A stretch of 64,000 nucleotides of DNA from NCBI RefSeq assembly GCF_002929335.1, contig NZ_PJIL01000001.1:1-64000 (forward strand). The letters are read 5' to 3'. Source of the stretch: Arthrobacter sp. Y81 (GTDB lineage Bacteria; Actinomycetota; Actinomycetes; Actinomycetales; Micrococcaceae). The notes under the pieces were generated by a model. It saw nothing but the letters and a program-made list of their open reading frames with translations. It was not told the DNA's origin and did not search any database. A program made the position numbers and the translations under genes. The number at the start of each line of letters is the position of its first letter. The stretch's first letter is position 1. Below are positions 34,105 through 42,475 of the stretch, in pieces.

Positions 34105-34895
34105 GCTAGGCTAATCTCCGGAGAACGCAGCACCATTTCAAACGGGTTGACGGCCTCGCCGGCGGAGCGGCCCAGCGCGTGCAGTTCCAGCCGCCCGCCC
34201 GTGACGGCAGTGTCCGGCACCATGCAGCTAAGGCCCGTGACGGCCTGCCGCAGCGCCAGGGCTTCCAATGCCGCGGCCAGGGCAAGGAGTTCCTGCGGGG
34301 TGACGTCCTGCACGGATCCGATGCTCCGCTCCGGCGCCAGGACCGTGTGGTGCGTCCCGGCAGGGGTCGACGGCGCCCAGGTGCGGATGGCGGGCAGCGG
34401 CACCGCTCCTTTCGGGCCGTCGCTGCGGGGGCCGGTGCCGTCAGGTGAGCTGGGCCGGGCGGCAGTTGCCGCCGCCAGCAACGCGGTGCGCAGCCCGACG
34501 TCGTGCTTGTCCAGATCCTGATCCGGCACCGGCCTGCGGCGCTGCGCGGGTAAGGCGAGCTGTTCGGCAGGGGTGACCGGTTCGCCGTCCCAGCGGCCGA
34601 AAAGGTGGAACGTGGGGGTGGATGACTCCGCGGCCGGTTCGCCGATCGAGGCACCGAGCGCATGCCAGCGGTGCGCAAAAAGCAGAGTGCAAGTGTCCGC
34701 CCCCAGGACGTCGGCCAGTGCCTTGCGGGCAGCGTTGTGGCACAGCAGCCAGTCGGCGGCCGACCGGTGGTCGAGGGCCGTCGCGGGATTGCTGAGGCGG
34801 ATCATCAGGTGGCCGGAAGTCAGCGGCGTGCGCGGCCGGGTGACTTCCCATACCGCAGAGCCGAAAAGCAGCCTTCTGGACAACTCCATGCGCAC
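34095..34895 (-). CDS. Uncharacterised protein, possibly HIT-like fold
   Basis: This 266-residue protein is not confidently recognised. The stretch SGHLMIRLSNPATALDHRSA followed by AARKALADVLGADTCTLLF has the rhythm of a HIT/GalT-like strand-helix unit. FHLFGRWDGEPVTPAEQL and RLELHALGRSAGEAVNPFEM could be further strands. No signal peptide or membrane segment is visible. The middle (residues about 120-165) is Ala/Pro-rich linker. It is 30 bases upstream of the Fur-family gene on the same strand, and its stop lies within the Fur-box palindrome. Confidence 0.55.
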   Translation of the reverse strand: MRMELSRRLLFGSAVWEVTRPRTPLTSGHLMIRLSNPATALDHRSAADWLLCHNAARKALADVLGADTCTLLFAHRWHALGASIGEPAAESSTPTFHLFGRWDGEPVTPAEQLALPAQRRRPVPDQDLDKHDVGLRTALLAAATAARPSSPDGTGPRSDGPKGAVPLPAIRTWAPSTPAGTHHTVLAPERSIGSVQDVTPQELLALAAALEALALRQAVTGLSCMVPDTAVTGGRLELHALGRSAGEAVNPFEMVLRSPEISLALL

Positions 34896-35031
34896 TCCGT
34901 TCGCTGTTGTGTTTCCCCGCCCGAGACTATCAAGCTCAGCACCACTATTCGGGGCCCTGCCGGGGTCACTGCCGGGGGTGCCGGTGGCGGCATGGCCCGG
35001 TGCCGTCAGTGCCCGCGGCTAGAGTTGCCCG

Positions 35032-36303
35032 GTGGGCAAACTGCTGGCTGACATCACTCCGTTGCGCGAGAGTCCGGACTTCCGCCGGCTGTGGCTGGGA
35101 TCAGCCGTCTCCAACCTTGGCAGCCAGCTCACCCTGGTGGCGGTCAGCCTGGAGGTGTACCGGCTGACGCAGGACAGCCTCTACGTCGGGCTGCTGAGTA
35201 TTTTCGCGCTGGTTCCCCTCGTACTGGGCGGCCTGCTGGGCGGGTCCATCGCCGATGCCCACGACCGCCGCAGGGTGGCGCTCCTGGCCACTACCGTGCT
35301 GTGGCTGACCACGGCCGCGCTGGCGCTGCAGGCCTGGCTGGAGGTGGGGAACGTGTGGCTGCTGTACGTGCTGGTTGCCGTGCAGAGCGGCGCGCAGGCC
35401 ATCAACCAGCCCGCCCGGAGCGCCATCATCCCTATGCTGGTCCGCAAGGAGCTGCTCCCCGCGGCCAACGCCCTGAGCATGATCAGCTTCGGCCTGGCCA
35501 TGACTGCCGGTCCGCTCCTGGCCGGCGTGCTGGTGGCGTGGGTGGGGTTCGGCTGGACATACACGCTGGACGTGGCGAGCTTCGTGTTTGCCTTCTGGGC
35601 CCTGCTGAAGCTTCCGCCGATGCCGCCGGGGAAGGAAGCCCACCGCGCCGGGCTACGTTCCGTGGTGGAGGGGTTCCGGTTCCTGGGCACGCGCCCGAAT
35701 CTCCGCATGACCTTCGTGATCGACCTGGTGGCCATGATCTTCGCTCAGCCCCGGGCCCTGATGCCGGCCATCGGTGCGGTGATGATCGGCGGCGGCGAGG
35801 CCACGGTGGGCATCCTCCTGGCATCCACTGCGATCGGCGCCTTCCTGGCCGGCCTGTTCTCCGGACCGCTGGGCGGCGTCCGCCGGCAAGGAAGCGCCGT
35901 GGTGTGGTCCGTCATGGGCTGGGGCGCGTCCATTGCCGGTTTCGGGCTGGTGGTGGTCCTTGCGGGGCGCTCGGGGGAGGCCGGCGTAACGCTGTGGCTG
36001 TTGCCCGCCGCGCTGTGCTGTGCACTGGCCGGCATCTCCGATTCCGTGAGCGCCGTTTTCCGCACCACCATCCTCCAGGCGGCCACGCCCGACCACCTTC
36101 GAGGGCGTCTCCAGGGCGTGTTTGTGGTGGTGGTTGCGGGTGGTCCGAGGATAGGGGACATGCTGGCCGGCGGCGGCACTAAACTTTTGAGTGAAGGTTG
36201 GGTTTTGCTGCTGGGCGGCCTTTTGTGCATCGCTGTGGCATGGGCGCTGGCACGCTGGCAGTCGGGTTTTTTGAAGTACGACGCGCGGAATCCCGTTCCG
36301 TAA
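35032..36303 (+). CDS. MFS exporter, EntS-like
   Basis: This 423-residue protein has twelve helices. LRESPDFRRLWLGSAVSNLG, then GGLLGGSIADAHDRRRVALL (the helix 2-3 loop) and NQPARSAIIPMLV, match the MFS_3/EntS group of siderophore and drug exporters. The start is GTG at 35032 without a strong ribosome site, so it may be leaderless. TPDHLRGRLQGVFVVVVAGG is the second-half counterpart of the loop motif. No siderophore genes are nearby, so the substrate is open. Confidence 0.88.
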   Translation: MGKLLADITPLRESPDFRRLWLGSAVSNLGSQLTLVAVSLEVYRLTQDSLYVGLLSIFALVPLVLGGLLGGSIADAHDRRRVALLATTVLWLTTAALALQAWLEVGNVWLLYVLVAVQSGAQAINQPARSAIIPMLVRKELLPAANALSMISFGLAMTAGPLLAGVLVAWVGFGWTYTLDVASFVFAFWALLKLPPMPPGKEAHRAGLRSVVEGFRFLGTRPNLRMTFVIDLVAMIFAQPRALMPAIGAVMIGGGEATVGILLASTAIGAFLAGLFSGPLGGVRRQGSAVVWSVMGWGASIAGFGLVVVLAGRSGEAGVTLWLLPAALCCALAGISDSVSAVFRTTILQAATPDHLRGRLQGVFVVVVAGGPRIGDMLAGGGTKLLSEGWVLLLGGLLCIAVAWALARWQSGFLKYDARNPVP

Positions 36304-36353
36304 CGACCGCCCGTTGTAGCTTCAAGAGGGTAAGAACTTCGCGAGGAGGCACA

Positions 36354-37223
36354 GTGCATAATCACCACAACGGACTGAAGACCGCGGCGCTGTTCGGGGT
36401 GCTCTGGGCGGTGCTCCTGGGGCTCGGTGCCGTGATCGGCAGCAGCATGCGCAGCACGGCTCCCATCTGGATCATGGCGCTGGTGGGTGTGGGCACCACG
36501 GCTTACGGGTACTGGAACAGCGACAAGATCGCGCTCCGGTCCATGCAGGCCTACCCCGTCACCGAGGCGCAGGCCCCGCAGCTCTACCAGACTGTCCGGG
36601 AGCTCTCGGCCCGGGCCAACCAGCCCATGCCCCGGATCTACGTCTCGCCCACGCCCGCGCCGAATGCCTTTGCCACCGGCCGGAACCCGCAGAACGCCGC
36701 CGTCTGCTGCACCGAAGGCATCCTGCGGCTGCTGTCCGTCCGCGAACTGCGCGGCGTACTCGGCCATGAGCTCATGCACGTCTACAACCGGGACATCCTC
36801 ACCTCATCCGTGGCCGCGGCGGTAGCCGGCGTGATCACCTCGGTGGGGCAGATGCTGCTGTTCTTCGGCGGCGGCGACCGGCGCAATTCGAACCCGCTTG
36901 CGATGATCGCCATGGCGCTGCTGGCCCCGCTTGCGGCGATGGTGATCCAGTCGGCCATCTCCCGGACCAGGGAGTACGACGCCGACGAGGACGGTTCCGA
37001 GCTCACCGGCGATCCGCTGGCGCTCGCCTCAGCCCTGCGCAAGATCCATCAGGGCGTGCAGATGGTGCCGCTGCCTCAGGACCAGAAGCTGGTGAACGCG
37101 TCGCACCTGATGATCGCCAACCCGTTCCGCGGCGGCGGGCTGAGCAAGATGTTCTCCACGCACCCGCCGATGCAGGACCGCATCGCCCGGCTGGAACTGA
37201 TGGCTGGCCGCCCGCTCCGCTGA
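36354..37223 (+). CDS. htpX: Membrane protease HtpX
   Basis: This 289-residue zinc metalloprotease has two N-terminal helices (residues 10-32 and 38-54) and the active site H138-E-L-M-H142. Two more helices (about 150-200) follow, and the third zinc ligand is Glu207 in SRTREYDADEDG. It degrades damaged membrane proteins with its site facing the cytoplasm. GTG at 36354 follows GAGGAGG at ideal spacing; the longer frame upstream crosses into the MFS gene. It is convergent with yajQ across a shared terminator. Confidence 0.94.
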   Translation: MHNHHNGLKTAALFGVLWAVLLGLGAVIGSSMRSTAPIWIMALVGVGTTAYGYWNSDKIALRSMQAYPVTEAQAPQLYQTVRELSARANQPMPRIYVSPTPAPNAFATGRNPQNAAVCCTEGILRLLSVRELRGVLGHELMHVYNRDILTSSVAAAVAGVITSVGQMLLFFGGGDRRNSNPLAMIAMALLAPLAAMVIQSAISRTREYDADEDGSELTGDPLALASALRKIHQGVQMVPLPQDQKLVNASHLMIANPFRGGGLSKMFSTHPPMQDRIARLELMAGRPLR

Positions 37224-37276
37224 GCCCCGCCGTCGTACTTTCTTCCGTGGTGAGGCGCATCGTGCCTTTCGACGCG

Positions 37277-37322
37277 CAAAGAGGCCGGCGCGGCCCGTAT
37301 ACGGGTGTCGCCGGCCTCTTTG
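37277..37322. terminator. Bidirectional terminator between htpX and yajQ
   Basis: Perfect 14-base arms CAAAGAGGCCGGCG and complement. The A/T ends give an A-run on one side and a T-run on the other, suited to terminate both convergent genes. Confidence 0.85.
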
Positions 37323-37364
37323 TGTAGCGTCAGGTTTTTTTCGTGTCGAAAACGACGGCGGGGG

Positions 37365-37856
37365 CTAGCTGCGGAAGTTCACGAACTGCAGGTCGGCCTC
37401 GTCGAAGCCCTTAAGCAGGTTCATGGTCTCCTGGAGGTCGTCGCGTGACTTGGACGTCACGCGCAGTTCGTCTCCCTGGATCTGGGACTTGACGGACTTC
37501 GGGGCCTCGTCGCGGATCAGCTTGTTGATCTTCTTGGCGAGGTCCTGGGCGATGCCCTCCTTGATGGAGGTCTCCAACCGGTATTCCTTGCCGGACGCGT
37601 AGGGCTCGCCCGTGTCCAGGGACTTCAGGGAGATCCCGCGGCGGATGAGCTTGGACTGCAGCACGTCCAGGACGGCGAGCACGCGCTCTTCGGAGTTCGC
37701 CTTCATCAGGATCTTCTCACCGCTGAAATCGACCTCGGCGCCGACGCCCTTGAAGTCATACCGCTGGGCCAGTTCCTTCTGCGCCTGGTTCAGCGCATTG
37801 GCAACTTCCTGCTTGTCTACCTTGCTGACGACGTCGAATGTGGATTCGCCTGCCAT
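37365..37856 (-). CDS. yajQ: YajQ family nucleotide-binding protein (UPF0234)
   Basis: This 163-residue protein has the family blocks STFDVVSKVDKQEVANALNQ, RYDFKG and the ending DLQFVNFRS. Proteins of this family bind nucleotides; some bind cyclic di-GMP and tune a transcription factor, though that is not shown for actinobacteria here. The ATG at 37856 has GGAGGA upstream at six bases; a longer upstream frame is not conserved. It is monocistronic. Confidence 0.95.
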   Translation of the reverse strand: MAGESTFDVVSKVDKQEVANALNQAQKELAQRYDFKGVGAEVDFSGEKILMKANSEERVLAVLDVLQSKLIRRGISLKSLDTGEPYASGKEYRLETSIKEGIAQDLAKKINKLIRDEAPKSVKSQIQGDELRVTSKSRDDLQETMNLLKGFDEADLQFVNFRS

Positions 37857-38079
37857 AACTGTCCTCCTGCTGATCGTCCCGATACCCCTTGAAGGGCGGT
37901 GTTGTCTGCATTCCAGCCTAGTACGGATGGCGTCCAAGTGAAGGCCGCGTCCCGAACAACGTTCGAAGTGGAATCGTTCCGGGCGATTCACAGTTTCCTC
38001 ATAGCGAACGCAGGGCGGGAACGAAGCCTTGGCCCCCAGAGTTGAAGGTGTTGGAAGAGTTGCCCCGGAAGGAAAGCAC

Positions 38080-38334
38080 ATGCACCAGAAGGCCGTCCGT
38101 TATGTCACCCGCTCAACTGCAGCCGCAGCCGCAACAATCGCCACGGCGGCGACCTCCGTGGCAGCGGCCGCGGTGGCCGCGTCCATCATCCTTAGTCCCG
38201 TGGCAGACGCTTCTTCCCGAATGGACGGTGTGCATTCGGACCTGATGCGGGCAGTGCAACTGAACCAGATCACGGAGGAGCAAGCCGCCAAGTTCGAGGC
38301 GAAACTGGCCGGACGCATTCTCGGTGAAGCCTGA
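38080..38334 (+). CDS. Small secreted or membrane hypothetical protein, 84 residues
   Basis: I do not recognise the family. After MHQKAVRYVTRS comes an Ala-rich hydrophobic segment (residues about 12-40) that could be a signal peptide ending near VADASS. A short helical tail follows (LMRAVQLNQITEEQAAKFEA). The ATG is preceded by GGAAGGAAAG. It lies upstream of tRNA-Tyr on the same strand with 160 bases between. Coding use (Ala/Thr-rich, high third-position GC) supports a real gene, but function is unknown. Confidence 0.55.
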   Translation: MHQKAVRYVTRSTAAAAATIATAATSVAAAAVAASIILSPVADASSRMDGVHSDLMRAVQLNQITEEQAAKFEAKLAGRILGEA

Positions 38335-38494
38335 TTTTCCGCGGAGTTCCGGGGGATTCGGGGCCCTTTGAGGCTCGATTCGATTCTTCGGCAGAAGTTC
38401 TGTAAAGTTGTCTTGCCCGCGGTTGCTGGAAGCGGAACGGATGGAAACAGCCGTTCTGAACATGGAAGCCGCGAGTGATCTTCTTTTGAAGTTC

Positions 38495-38576
38495 GGCAGA
38501 TTACCCGAGCGGCCAAAGGGGGCTGACTGTAAATCAGCTGGCAACGCCTACGGGGGTTCGAATCCCTCATCTGCCA
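38495..38576 (+). tRNA. tRNA-Tyr (GUA anticodon)
   Basis: The acceptor stem GGCAGAT pairs with ATCTGCC. The anticodon stem GCTGA/TCAGC holds the seven-base loop CTGTAAA with GTA at 38529-38531. A long variable arm, as expected for bacterial tRNA-Tyr, precedes the T-arm GGGGGTTCGAATCCC. The discriminator is A, and CCA is not encoded (CCC follows). A strong hairpin comes directly after. Confidence 0.96.
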
Positions 38577-38583
38577 CCCTTGG

Positions 38584-38619
38584 AAAAGTCTCCGGAACCG
38601 TCAGGTTCCGGAGACTTTT
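38584..38619 (+). terminator. Terminator after tRNA-Tyr
   Basis: Perfect 16-base arms AAAAGTCTCCGGAACC and complement around GTCA. The right arm ends in TTTT followed by CTGTTT, a good intrinsic terminator. Confidence 0.9.
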
Positions 38620-38651
38620 CTGTTTCCGCTACGTTTTCACGTTCCGGCCGG

Positions 38652-38700
38652 AGCTTGTCCGCGGTCCCTAGCCCTCAAGGCTCGGAACCGCGGACAAGCT
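38652..38700 (-). terminator. Hairpin after the LysM gene
   Basis: Arms AGCTTGTCCGCGGT and complement (14 bases, perfect) lie eight bases beyond the LysM stop on the minus strand and face the tRNA terminator. Confidence 0.75.
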
Positions 38701-38707
38701 TAGGAAA

Positions 38708-39655
38708 TCAGTTGAGGCCTATCACCAGCATCTGGTTGGTCCCCGGGATGCAGGTCTGCAGGATCACCCGCGGAAAGCCTCCGAAAACGGCTGAGACATT
38801 GTTGGTTGTACCGGGGTTGGGCACCTGGCCCCGCCCGGTGACCGTGTAGGTTCCGTAGCCGGGAATGCTGACCGTTTCGCCGACGCCGATCCCCGAGAAC
38901 CGTGCCCACCCGCCGCAGAAGTCGTGTTCCGTGATGAACAGGGCGTACGCATCAGTCGGGGTGAAATGAATCGGGCCGATGCAGGCGTCCACCATCCCCT
39001 GGCCACCGGCGCCCGCGACGTAGATTGTCCGGACCGCAGGGGCCGGAGCAGGAGCGGGGGCTGGTGCCGGAGCCGGCGCTGGTGCCGCTGCCGCGGGGGC
39101 CGCGGCCGGGGCGGCAACGGCGGGGCCCGTCAGCTTCAGGACCTGGCCCGGCACGATCGGCGAGTACGAGCCCAGCCCGTTGGCCGCCAGCATGGCGTTC
39201 ATGTCGACGCCAAAGCGGGCAGCGATCGCCCCCACCGTGTCCCCGGCAACCACCGTGTACGTGTTGGATGCCTCGGGTGCCGGGGCGGGTGCCGGGGCGG
39301 GTGCCGGTTCTGGGGCCGGTTCGGGCGCCTGCACGGCGGGCGCAGGTTCGGCAGCCGGTGCTTGCGGTGGCGCGGCCTCCGGAACGGCAGCAACAGCCGC
39401 CTCCGGCGTGCTGGCACCGGCCGTGGCAGAGGCGTCTGCGGAGTTGGCGGCCGCAGGCACCGCAGCCGTCACGGCCTGGGCTTCGCTGACCTGGGACGTC
39501 TGCGCGGCGCCGGCGAAGCTTATGGCGGTCACGGCAATCGCCGTCACCACGGCTCCTGCGGCCAGCATGATCCTCAGCCTGGTATTTGTGCCGCGGCCTT
39601 GTGCAAGTGTGGGGACAGGTGATCTGTCCTCCTGATTAAGCTCGTTTTGATCCAT
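38708..39655 (-). CDS. Secreted LysM protein with a sortase-like C-terminal domain
   Basis: This 315-residue protein has a basic N-terminus and one hydrophobic segment (residues about 28-50, signal or anchor). A Pro/Ala spacer with (AP) runs follows, then a LysM peptidoglycan-binding domain (about 131-175: YTVVAGDTVGAIAARFGVD), a second AP linker and a domain from about 208 to the end. That last domain has FITEHDFCGGWARFSGIGVG and VILQTCIPGTNQMLVIGLN, which resemble the His and Cys blocks of sortases (His244, Cys302). The Arg expected a few residues after Cys is absent. It acts in the cell wall. The sortase relation is inferred by eye. Confidence 0.72.
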   Translation of the reverse strand: MDQNELNQEDRSPVPTLAQGRGTNTRLRIMLAAGAVVTAIAVTAISFAGAAQTSQVSEAQAVTAAVPAAANSADASATAGASTPEAAVAAVPEAAPPQAPAAEPAPAVQAPEPAPEPAPAPAPAPAPEASNTYTVVAGDTVGAIAARFGVDMNAMLAANGLGSYSPIVPGQVLKLTGPAVAAPAAAPAAAAPAPAPAPAPAPAPAPAVRTIYVAGAGGQGMVDACIGPIHFTPTDAYALFITEHDFCGGWARFSGIGVGETVSIPGYGTYTVTGRGQVPNPGTTNNVSAVFGGFPRVILQTCIPGTNQMLVIGLN

Positions 39656-40198
39656 CGGTTCCCCCCGAGAGTCAATGCCCTTGGGGGTCGACAGGACAGC
39701 AGGCCCCAGGGCGGTGGTGCGCCGGCCCCGGACCGCACAAAGGGCAGCCCGTTGCGTAAAGACGCATGAAGTGGGCTGCCGAATTGACGAAGAATTGCGG
39801 AAGCCCGAATGATTAGACCCATGCCCACCTCGGTGGCCATGTGAAATTCCGGAATGCTGCTTGCCCTAGGAATATCGAGTCTATGAATGGGGAGTATTTG
39901 CCGCACGAGTGGGCATTACCTGAATCTTCACGCATAACACCCGCACATTGGCGGGACATACCCAATGCCGTTTTTTGTTCGACGGCGGGGGCACTCGCTT
40001 GCGGATGGAGTGGTACTTGGCCTGGGGTGAGTACGCAGTCCGTGAATGCCCTGCCGTGGGCACGATGAGCGCCAGGACACGTGCGCATTGCGAATGCTGG
40101 TTAATTAGTCTTTTGCCTGGACAATTCTCGCGTTTGGGGAGAATGGCGCAAAACAAAATAATTCAGTCATCTGGATTTATTCCAGGCCAATAGACGGC
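39656..40198. other. 543-base gene-free leader region of the LysM gene, partly AT-rich
   Basis: No reading frame here looks coding. From about 39790 to 40195 the sequence is much lower in GC than the rest (for example AATAATTCAGTCATCTGG and AATTAGTCTTTTGCCTGG). Near the LysM start, an imperfect hairpin GGGCAGCCC...GGGCTGCC spans about 39746-39786. It may contain promoters, a structured leader or a small RNA, but I cannot match a known riboswitch. Confidence 0.5.
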
Positions 40199-40241
40199 AA
40201 AAGGTAGCCGCCCGGATGTAAAGTCCGGGCGGCTACCTTTT
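40199..40241. terminator. Terminator after the potassium-channel gene
   Basis: Perfect 18-base arms AAAAGGTAGCCGCCCGGA and complement around TGTAAAG. Each strand ends in a TTTT run. It lies about 30 bases beyond the channel stop on the minus strand. Confidence 0.85.
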
Positions 40242-40270
40242 GATTGAATGGGGTCGGTTGGTGGGCGGTT

Positions 40271-41005
40271 CTACAGCTCGCGCTCGCTGCGCAGTTCCGC
40301 CAATTCCCGGCGCAGGGCGGCAACCTCCACCAGCAGCTCCCGGACCTCGGTGCGGACCGGAACTTCAGCCGCTTCCACGGCCGCTTCGGTGTTCTCTTCC
40401 ACCCGTTGTACCAGCCATGATGCGATGGACGCCGTGACCACACCCAGCACCGCGATGCCGCTCATCATCAAAGCCGCTGCGACCATCCGGCCAATCGGCG
40501 TGACCGGAAAGAGGTCGCCGTACCCTACCGTGGTGATGGTGGTGATGGCCCACCAGGCGGCGTCACCGAAGGTGAGGATTTTGGCGTCGGGGGCGTTTTG
40601 TTCGACGTCCAGGACGGCGAGTGCGCCGACGAAGACCAGCAGGACCGCGGAGCCGGCCACGTAGGTGACCACGCGGCCGCGGAGGGTTTCACCCACGGTG
40701 CGGTGCAGCACGGAGAGCAGCGTCACCAGCCGGAGAAGCCGCAGCGGGCGGAAGAACGGGAGGGCAACGATCAGCAGCTCGTGCAGGTTGAGGATGAACC
40801 AGTGCTTCCTGTTCTCCGCGAGCCACAGGTTGGCGGCATAGTCGGCGGCGAAGATTGCCCAGGTGATCCACATGATCCCTTCCAGGACGTCGGCCTGCCG
40901 CCCTTCGATGTGGCCGATCACCTGCCAGGCATAGGCTGCCAGGAACACCAGGGCTGTCCCCATCAGCGGCCACTCGGCTATGTCCCTGTAGCGTTGCTGT
41001 GTCAT
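40271..41005 (-). CDS. Six-helix potassium-channel-like ion transporter
   Basis: This 244-residue membrane protein has S1-S4-like helices, an arginine-rich S4 (RPLRLLRLVTLLSVLHR) and S5 (TYVAGSAVLLVFVGALAVL). The selectivity filter is ITTVGYGDLFP, and S6 is followed by a charged helical tail (EVRELLVEVAALRRELAELR), probably a coiled coil for tetramer assembly. TVGYGD is the potassium signature. The ATG at 41005 begins MTQQRYRDIAEWP. It is divergent to the thioesterase gene, with a palindrome between them. Confidence 0.9.
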   Translation of the reverse strand: MTQQRYRDIAEWPLMGTALVFLAAYAWQVIGHIEGRQADVLEGIMWITWAIFAADYAANLWLAENRKHWFILNLHELLIVALPFFRPLRLLRLVTLLSVLHRTVGETLRGRVVTYVAGSAVLLVFVGALAVLDVEQNAPDAKILTFGDAAWWAITTITTVGYGDLFPVTPIGRMVAAALMMSGIAVLGVVTASIASWLVQRVEENTEAAVEAAEVPVRTEVRELLVEVAALRRELAELRSEREL

Positions 41006-41039
41006 GGGGGAAATCCTACGGGGCCGTCTCTTGGCGCGG

Positions 41040-41059
41040 ATGTTACTCATGGGTAACAT
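41040..41059. promoter_or_regulatory. Operator-like inverted repeat ATGTTAC-N6-GTAACAT
   Basis: Perfect 7-base arms lie between the divergent channel and thioesterase genes, six bases before the thioesterase ATG. It could control either gene. The regulator is unknown. Confidence 0.5.
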
Positions 41060-41065
41060 GGTTGC

Positions 41066-41611
41066 ATGCACCTGCTTTTGCGAACCCTCCTGCTCCTGTT
41101 CACGTCCTCGCGCCGGCCGCCCCTGAGCATCTGGGACACATCCTCCCTGCCGCTTCGCGTCCTGCCCACGGACATAGACATCGCCATGCACGTCAACAAC
41201 GGGATGTACTTCTCGCTGATGGATCTGGGCCGGTTTGATCTGATGGCACGTAGCGGGACCTGGCAAAAGATGCGCCGGCGGGGTTGGACGCCCGTGGCCG
41301 CAGGGGAGACCATCGCCTTCCGCAAGTCCCTGCAGCTGTGGCAGCAGTACACCATCGAATCGCGGATCATCGGCCTGGACACCAAGGCCATCTACTTCGA
41401 GCAGCGCATGGTGGCGGACGGGGAAATCTATGCACGGGCGCACATCGCCACCCGTCTTGTCAGTAAGGGGAAGCCTGTCAGCCAGGAGGAGATCTTCGCT
41501 GAATTCGGTGAGCCCCCGGCCGGGCTGGAACTGCCGGAGTGGATCCACGAGTGGCGCGAAACCAATGCACTGCCCGGAGCCCGCCGTCCCGCGCCGAACC
41601 TCTGGCACTGA
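41066..41611 (+). CDS. Hot-dog fold acyl-CoA thioesterase family protein
   Basis: This 181-residue protein has the 4HBT-type active helix DIDIAMHVNNGMYFSLMDLGR, with the Asn/Asp region used for thioester hydrolysis. The strands ETIAFRKSLQLWQQYTIESR and KAIYFEQRMVADGEIYARA belong to the fold. It resembles the THEM6/4HBT_2 group rather than YbgC. No ribosome site is visible before ATG, so the message may be leaderless. Substrate chain length is unknown. Confidence 0.85.
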   Translation: MHLLLRTLLLLFTSSRRPPLSIWDTSSLPLRVLPTDIDIAMHVNNGMYFSLMDLGRFDLMARSGTWQKMRRRGWTPVAAGETIAFRKSLQLWQQYTIESRIIGLDTKAIYFEQRMVADGEIYARAHIATRLVSKGKPVSQEEIFAEFGEPPAGLELPEWIHEWRETNALPGARRPAPNLWH

Positions 41612-41674
41612 GACGCTGCGGCGCCGCTGAAACCGCGCCTGCCGCCTACACGCCCGACGCTGCGGCACCTGCCG

Positions 41675-42475
41675 CTACGCGCCGACGTCGCGCCTGTCCA
41701 GCGCTACTGCGCTGAGCAGCACCAGTGTCACTGAGATGCCCCACAGCCAGCCGGCGGCCGCCCAGTCCGCCCCGCCGGCCACCGGGGAGTTTCCGTAGGC
41801 CCAGTGGTATGGGGATAGTCCCAGGAGCCACTCGACGTCCTTGCTCTGCCGCCCCACCGCATTGAAGACGTAGCCCAGCACGCCCACGGCAGCACCGGCA
41901 GCAAGTCCATACGTCCGGCGGCCCGTCAACGTGCCGGCGAAGAGGGCGGCGGTGCCGGTGAGCAGCGACAGCCCGGCGAACAGCACGGCGGCACCGAACA
42001 GGTTTTCCGGCATGATGTCCAGCCGTGCCGAGTCATTGAGCAGGCGCACCAGGACGAATACCAGGACGGACAGCAGGATCACGCGAAGGAACAGGGCCAG
42101 GGCACGCTCCAGGACCACCTGGACACGTGTGACGCCGTGCGCCAGCGTGAGTTCCAGCTGACCCGATTCCTCGTCGCCGCCCACCGCCGCCGCGCCCCAG
42201 GCCACCGAGGCGATAGTCATCAGCATGAAGCCGATCAGGCCAAAGAGCGTGGCCTGGGTGTAGCCCGGACCGGTGGCGATCTGATCGTAATTCAGGGCCT
42301 TGGTCATCTCCGGCGGCAGGGCGTCGATCATGTTCTGCATTTCGGCGCTGCCGCCGATGGAAGGGTAGAGCGGCAGGTAAAGGAAGACGGCAAAGGCCAG
42401 TCCGGCCGCCCAGCCGAGGGTCGACCGCCAGGAGTCCACGAAGGCCCTGGTGAAGAGGGGAAGGGTCGTCTTCAC
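41675..42475 (-). CDS. ABC-2 type permease
   Basis: This 266-residue membrane protein has six helices and the ABC-2 layout. DEESGQLELTLAHGVTRVQVVLERAL, the amphipathic segment between helices 2 and 3, is typical of exporter permeases of the antibiotic/polyketide type. It overlaps the ATPase gene by four bases (ATGA), which in turn overlaps a TetR gene, forming a three-gene operon tetR-ATPase-permease. It probably exports a hydrophobic compound that the TetR protein senses. Confidence 0.87.
   Translation of the reverse strand: MKTTLPLFTRAFVDSWRSTLGWAAGLAFAVFLYLPLYPSIGGSAEMQNMIDALPPEMTKALNYDQIATGPGYTQATLFGLIGFMLMTIASVAWGAAAVGGDEESGQLELTLAHGVTRVQVVLERALALFLRVILLSVLVFVLVRLLNDSARLDIMPENLFGAAVLFAGLSLLTGTAALFAGTLTGRRTYGLAAGAAVGVLGYVFNAVGRQSKDVEWLLGLSPYHWAYGNSPVAGGADWAAAGWLWGISVTLVLLSAVALDRRDVGA

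Noticed and set aside
38495..38576. Integration site (att) at tRNA-Tyr
   Set aside because: No integrase, no duplicated 3' tRNA end nearby and no change in gene content around it.
39031..39360. Proline-alanine codon repeats in the LysM gene as a CRISPR-like or satellite array
   Set aside because: They are degenerate codons for an (AP) linker, not evenly spaced identical repeats.
39656..39850. Cyclic-di-AMP (ydaO-type) riboswitch upstream of the LysM gene
   Set aside because: The location is typical, but I could not find the conserved core of that riboswitch by eye.
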